From Alkalimonas sp. (GTDB taxonomy: Bacteria > Pseudomonadota > Gammaproteobacteria > Enterobacterales > Alteromonadaceae): a stretch of 9,764 nucleotides of DNA. Under the pieces are notes generated by a model. That model was not told the origin of the DNA and did no database searches. It saw only the letters and a program-made list of their open reading frames with translations. Shown piece after piece: positions 7,232 through 9,764 of this stretch. The position numbers and the translations under genes were made by a program. Where the stretch lies: contig JAIUMG010000113.1 of assembly GCA_022565655.1 (NCBI GenBank), forward strand, positions 1-9,764, in the 5' to 3' direction. Within the stretch, counting starts at the first letter, position 1, and each line of letters opens with the position of its first letter.

Positions 7232-7999
7232 ATGAAACTGCTATTGCAACAAATTATCCAACTGGCCGAGCAAGCCGGGGACGCTATTCTTGAAGTGTAT
7301 CACCGCGATATCACCGAACAGGGCATTCAGGCCAAAGCCGATGATTCACCGCTGACCGCGGCTGATTTGGCTGCACAACAAGTGATTTGTGAACGGCTGC
7401 AACAGCTGACACCGGATATTCCGCTGCTGTCGGAAGAAGCGGCCGCAACGCCCTGGAGCGAGCGCCAGCACTGGGATCGTTTCTGGCTGATTGACCCGGT
7501 TGACGGCACCAAGGAGTTTATTAAGCGCAATGGCGAGTTTACCGTCAATATCGCACTGATCGAACATGGGAAGCCCGTACTTGGCGTCATTCATGCGCCG
7601 GTATTGCAAAAAACCTATGCAGCGCTGAAGGGTGAAGGGGCTTTGGTGCAACAACAAGGGGAGCAGTACCGCATTCAGGCAAGCCGCCCCGCTTCAGGCG
7701 AAGCCATCAGGGTGGTCGGCAGCCGCAGCCACCCAAGCCCGGAGCTGGCAGACTACGTCAAGCAATTTCCGCAGCATGACATTGTCGCAGTCGGAAGCTC
7801 GTTAAAATTTTGTCTGGTTGCCGAAGGCAGCGCTCATGTCTACCCCCGCTTTGGCCCGACCATGATGTGGGATACCGGCGCAGGCCATATTATTGCCGAA
7901 GAAGCAGGTGCCTCGGTGCAGTTTAGCGGCTTAGGTGATGCGGTGTACCATCGCGACGAACTGCTTAACCCCAATTTTATCGTCTCGGCGCTGGGCTAA
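7232..7999 (+). CDS. cysQ: 3'(2'),5'-bisphosphate nucleotidase CysQ
   Basis: CysQ is a magnesium-dependent phosphatase of the inositol monophosphatase fold that removes the 3'-phosphate from PAP (and PAPS). It clears the by-product of PAPS reductase and limits PAPS toxicity. The 255-residue product resembles E. coli CysQ (246). Metal-site motifs are all present: LLSEEAA (65-71, E68/E69), WLIDPVDGT (85-93, D88 and D91) and WDTGAGHIIAEEAGA (213-227, D214). KADDSPLTAAD (35-45) marks the N-terminal substrate region. The frame is open upstream to a TTG at 7163 inside cysC, but the extra 23 residues look unlike any CysQ N-terminus, so the ATG at 7232 is preferred. No clear Shine-Dalgarno sequence precedes it. 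The gene is 47 bases after cysC, the widest gap in the operon, so it may be partly independent, though its function fits the operon exactly. Confidence 0.95.
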   Translation: MKLLLQQIIQLAEQAGDAILEVYHRDITEQGIQAKADDSPLTAADLAAQQVICERLQQLTPDIPLLSEEAAATPWSERQHWDRFWLIDPVDGTKEFIKRNGEFTVNIALIEHGKPVLGVIHAPVLQKTYAALKGEGALVQQQGEQYRIQASRPASGEAIRVVGSRSHPSPELADYVKQFPQHDIVAVGSSLKFCLVAEGSAHVYPRFGPTMMWDTGAGHIIAEEAGASVQFSGLGDAVYHRDELLNPNFIVSALG

Positions 8000-8008
8000 C
8001 CCAGCGCC
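7987..8008. terminator. 9-bp perfect hairpin overlapping the cysQ stop codon, possible terminator
   Basis: GGCGCTGGG (7987-7995) and CCCAGCGCC (8000-8008) form a perfect GC-rich stem with the four-base loop CTAA. The TAA in the loop (7997-7999) is the cysQ stop codon. No T-run follows on either strand, so it is not a textbook intrinsic terminator. It may protect the 3' end of the operon mRNA or help stop transcription between convergent genes. The hairpin is certain in sequence; the function is inferred. Confidence 0.5.
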
Positions 8009-8021
8009 AGACCCGACTTTC

Positions 8022-8037
8022 GGCTTGGCATCAAGCC
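8022..8037. terminator. second hairpin in the convergent cysQ / barrel-gene gap
   Basis: GGCTTG (8022-8027) and CAAGCC (8032-8037) form a 6-bp stem with loop GCAT. It lies 14 bases after the first hairpin and 19 bases before the stop of the opposing gene. It too lacks a T-run on either strand. Together the two stems could act as a bidirectional terminator or RNA-stabilising element. Confidence 0.35.
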
Positions 8038-8056
8038 TAAGACCAGACCAAGTAGC

Positions 8057-8698
8057 TCAGAAGCTAAAGCGAGCGCCGAGTCGCCCCTGGGTATAGGTGC
8101 CACCCAGAAAATCTCCTCGTTCAAACTCAGCCAGAAAAGACAAATTACGGCTTAAGAAATAATGCAAGCCAACGGCCTGGGTATACTGACTTTTATTCAC
8201 GATATCCGACTCATCCAGGTATTCGTAGCTTAAGCGGCCATACAGCTCCACCTGGGGACTAATCATGCTGCGTAATGTACCTTCCACTTTGTAGTAATCG
8301 TATTTGTCATTGTGCAACTCAATAAAAGTACCATCGACGACTTTATCTTGCAGCCGGTAATTGCCAAAATAACCCGCTAAATCCAGCACCGTATTAGCCG
8401 CTACCGGGGTGATTACCCCCAGGCCAATAGCCCGGTTGTACAGCCGGTAATTGTCGTAGCCATCGGAAAATCGCACGGTATCTTCAACCCGGCTGTACTC
8501 ACCCGCAATAAAGAGGTGCTGGTTGATTAAAAAAGAGCCTTTTAAACCAAAGCCGCTGTAATCGTAACGGTCGCCCCCGAGTTTTTCTTCAAACGATAAA
8601 AAGCTGGCTTCGACAAAGCGATGGCCCGGCCACTCAGCTGCTGTTGCACTTACACAGATTGCGCCTGCCAGAGCAGACATCATTAGAGATAAACGCAT
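8057..8698 (-). CDS. small outer-membrane beta-barrel protein of unknown function
   Basis: This encodes a 213-residue exported protein whose function I do not recognise. Residues 1-20 form a signal peptide: MRLS, then a hydrophobic core, then the signal-peptidase I motif ATA (18-20). The mature part is rich in aromatic residues and shows about ten amphipathic alternating stretches, such as YDYSGFGLKGSFLI (45-58), HLFIAGEYS (61-69), VELYGRLSYEYL (150-161) and LSFLAEFERG (186-195). It ends in RLGARFSF: the terminal phenylalanine is the usual signal for the Bam assembly machinery. This fits an 8- to 10-stranded barrel in the outer membrane with no periplasmic OmpA-like domain. The ATG is preceded by AGGAG (plus-strand bases 8707-8711) at good spacing. 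It is convergent with cysQ and divergent from rsuA, so it is probably monocistronic and unrelated to sulfur metabolism. Two identical 13-base stretches (8351-8363 and 8441-8453) encode the repeated NYRL. Confidence 0.82.
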   Translation of the reverse strand: MRLSLMMSALAGAICVSATAAEWPGHRFVEASFLSFEEKLGGDRYDYSGFGLKGSFLINQHLFIAGEYSRVEDTVRFSDGYDNYRLYNRAIGLGVITPVAANTVLDLAGYFGNYRLQDKVVDGTFIELHNDKYDYYKVEGTLRSMISPQVELYGRLSYEYLDESDIVNKSQYTQAVGLHYFLSRNLSFLAEFERGDFLGGTYTQGRLGARFSF

Positions 8699-8706
8699 GG
8701 TTGGAT

Positions 8707-8711
8707 CTCCT
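8707..8711 (-). promoter_or_regulatory. ribosome binding site of the barrel-protein gene
   Basis: On the minus strand the leader reads AGGAG, then eight bases, then ATG. It is a consensus site and fixes the start at 8698. Confidence 0.7.
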
Positions 8712-8747
8712 AAACTATAGAATCTAATGTATTCAGCCTAGTGCCTA

Positions 8748-8764
8748 CAGCTTAATTGAAGCTG
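8748..8764. repeat. short inverted repeat between the barrel gene and rsuA
   Basis: CAGCTT (8748-8753) and AAGCTG (8759-8764) are perfect complements around a five-base loop. A further AAGCTT follows at 8768-8773. The element lies in the 128-base divergent region and could be an operator half-site pair or a leader hairpin of the minus-strand gene; six bases per arm is weak evidence. Confidence 0.3.
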
Positions 8765-8779
8765 AACAAGCTTTTATGG

Positions 8780-8803
8780 GCTGGGTGAAGTAAAATACCC
8801 AGC
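8780..8803. repeat. inverted repeat surrounding a possible -10 box upstream of rsuA
   Basis: GCTGGGT (8780-8786) and ACCCAGC (8797-8803) are perfect 7-base arms around a 10-base centre that contains TAAAAT (8791-8796). TAAAAT is a good -10 candidate (five of six), but no recognisable -35 is found at 16 to 18 bases. If it is the -10, transcription would start near the right arm, about 24 bases before the rsuA ATG, and the repeat could be an operator. It may instead be a leader hairpin for the opposing gene. Confidence 0.35.
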
Positions 8804-8826
8804 TATTGATGATAAGGTTTTTCTGT

Positions 8827-9531
8827 ATGCGATTGGATAAATACCTCAGCGCCAGCACTGGCTTAACGCGCACCCAAGCCACCAAAGTCATCCGGCAAAA
8901 GCGAGTGACGGTGAATGGTTTGCTGGCTAAACAAAGCGCCATGCAACTGGCCGCGGATGCGGTGGTCGAATTCGATGATCAGCTGGTAGCCCCGACCGGG
9001 CCACGTTATATCGTGCTGCACAAACCCGCAGGCTATGTTTGTTCCAGTGATGACCCGGAACACCCGACGGTGATGCTACTGCTGGATGAGCCCTTACTGG
9101 AGAAGCTCAACCCGGTCGGGCGGCTGGATTTAGATACCACAGGCTTGCTGCTGATCACCGATGATGGCCAGTGGCTGCATCGCATCACCTCACCCAAGCA
9201 CCATGTCGCCAAAACTTACCGGGTCTGGCTGGCTGACCCTATCCCAACCAACGCCGTGCAAACCTTTGCTGAGGGCGTGTTACTACGTGGCGAAAAAGAC
9301 TTGACCCTCCCAGCTGAGCTCGACATCGTTGCCGAGCAAGAGGCTTTACTTACCATCCACGAAGGCCGCTATCACCAGGTGAAGCGCATGTTCGCCGCCA
9401 TCGGCAATAAAGTAGTACGTTTGCATCGGGAAAAAATTGGCGACTTCCAGCTACCGGAAGACTTGGCTGAGGGTGAGTATCGGGTGTTAACAGAGCAAGA
9501 AAAGATCCATGCGCAAGCACTTAAATCGTAA
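8827..9531 (+). CDS. rsuA: 16S rRNA pseudouridine(516) synthase RsuA
   Basis: RsuA isomerises uridine 516 of 16S rRNA to pseudouridine during small-subunit assembly. The 234-residue product is nearly the length of E. coli RsuA (231) and aligns with it throughout. An N-terminal S4-like RNA-binding domain (MRLDKYLS to about residue 50) is followed by HKPAGYVCSSDDPEHPT (65-81), the catalytic motif GRLDLDTTG (98-106) with the active aspartate at 101, then DDGQWLHRITSPKHH (113-127), and near the end EGRYHQVKRMFAA and LHREKIG. These SDDPEHPTV and SPKHH features favour RsuA over RluB, RluE or RluF. The frame extends back to an ATG at 8806, but the MRLDK start is conserved and AAGG (8814-8817) lies nine bases before the ATG at 8827, inside the longer reading. 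It stands alone, divergent from the barrel gene, with a 97-base AT-rich gap after it. Confidence 0.95.
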   Translation: MRLDKYLSASTGLTRTQATKVIRQKRVTVNGLLAKQSAMQLAADAVVEFDDQLVAPTGPRYIVLHKPAGYVCSSDDPEHPTVMLLLDEPLLEKLNPVGRLDLDTTGLLLITDDGQWLHRITSPKHHVAKTYRVWLADPIPTNAVQTFAEGVLLRGEKDLTLPAELDIVAEQEALLTIHEGRYHQVKRMFAAIGNKVVRLHREKIGDFQLPEDLAEGEYRVLTEQEKIHAQALKS

Positions 9532-9628
9532 AAAAAACAGTGTTATGAAATGAAATTGCTTGCTTTGAAAATGAGCTTTATGTAACTTAAACCTGTTAAT
9601 TTAAATAAAATCTTATAGGGAGATAATA
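9532..9628 (+). promoter_or_regulatory. AT-rich leader and probable promoter region of the lipoprotein gene
   Basis: This gap is much richer in A and T than the rest of the window. A possible -35 TTGAAA (9565-9570) lacks a good -10 at 17 bases, while TAAAAT (9606-9611) lacks a good -35, so no exact promoter is claimed. The site AGGGAG (9617-9622) is a strong ribosome binding site six bases before the ATG. No terminator hairpin for rsuA was seen. Confidence 0.4.
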
Positions 9629-9764
9629 ATGCGCTTAATTTTGGCCGCCACTGCTGCTATCGCAATTTCTGTAACTGGATGTAGCTCTCGCGTTACAGAC
9701 TTCACTATCATTTCAACAAAAAATTTCGAGCTATCTCGAATGAGTGAATACCAGCGCTCCGATA
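9629..9764 (+). CDS. putative lipoprotein, N-terminal 45 codons only
   Basis: The gene runs off the right edge; 45 complete codons are visible. The start MRLILAATAAIAIS is a lipoprotein signal peptide, with the lipobox VTGC placing the lipidated cysteine at residue 18 and SSRVTDF following. The serine after the cysteine does not match the inner-membrane retention rule (Asp at +2), so outer-membrane sorting is likely. The segment DFTIISTKNFELSRM (24-38) resembles a recurring motif I recall from small uncharacterised lipoproteins, but I cannot name a family. The AGGGAG site six bases upstream supports the start at 9629. Confidence 0.75.
   Translation, partial: MRLILAATAAIAISVTGCSSRVTDFTIISTKNFELSRMSEYQRSD

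Noticed and set aside
8351..8453. Two identical 13-base stretches 90 bases apart in the barrel gene
   Set aside because: Both encode the same short NYRL strand segment in frame; this is ordinary internal similarity of a barrel protein and not a mobile or CRISPR repeat.
8057..8698. Cysteine at residue 15 of the barrel protein as a lipobox
   Set aside because: The residue before the cysteine is isoleucine, which signal peptidase II sites do not normally allow; the ATA motif at 18-20 fits signal peptidase I better.
1..9764. CRISPR array, transposon, phage or defence genes
   Set aside because: No regularly spaced repeats, transposase or integrase motifs, or defence-related domains were found; all long genes are housekeeping, sulfur-assimilation or envelope genes.

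Overview
The window reads as an ordinary gammaproteobacterial chromosome segment built around a sulfate-activation operon. The closest gene-by-gene resemblance is to enterobacterial proteins (CysG, CysD, CysN, CysC, CysQ, RsuA). The arrangement cysG-cysD-cysN-SLC13 permease-cysC recalls, from memory, marine and aquatic Alteromonadales such as Shewanella and relatives. I cannot assign a genus from the sequence alone. No insertion sequence, phage gene, CRISPR array, tRNA or rRNA was seen.

Layout. Bases 1-824 hold the N-terminal 274 codons of an RhlE-type DEAD-box RNA helicase on the minus strand, cut off by the window edge. A 231-base divergent intergenic region with an imperfect hairpin follows. 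From 1056 to 7999, on the plus strand, comes a tight run: cysG (siroheme synthase), cysD and cysN (the two ATP sulfurylase subunits), a two-halved SLC13-type permease with central RCK_C domains, cysC (APS kinase) and cysQ (3'-phosphonucleotide phosphatase). Junctions are 11 bases, a 1-base overlap, a 4-base ATGA overlap, 18 bases and 47 bases. Two hairpins fill the convergent gap after cysQ. A minus-strand gene for a small outer-membrane beta-barrel protein follows (8057-8698). Then comes rsuA on the plus strand (16S rRNA pseudouridine synthase), and finally the first 45 codons of a lipoprotein gene running off the right edge.

How the genes work together. The permease probably imports sulfate (or a related oxyanion). 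CysD and CysN make APS from ATP and sulfate, with GTP hydrolysis driving the reaction. CysC phosphorylates APS to PAPS. CysQ removes the 3'-phosphate from PAP or PAPS and prevents toxic build-up. CysG makes siroheme, the cofactor of the sulfite reductase that acts later. The reductive half (cysH, cysI, cysJ) is not in this window. The flanking helicase, barrel protein, RsuA and lipoprotein have no evident metabolic link to the operon.

No undescribed system was found. The items most worth checking are the substrate of the operon-embedded permease, the 9-bp hairpin whose loop carries the cysQ stop codon, the inverted repeat around a possible -10 box before rsuA, and the two unassigned envelope proteins.
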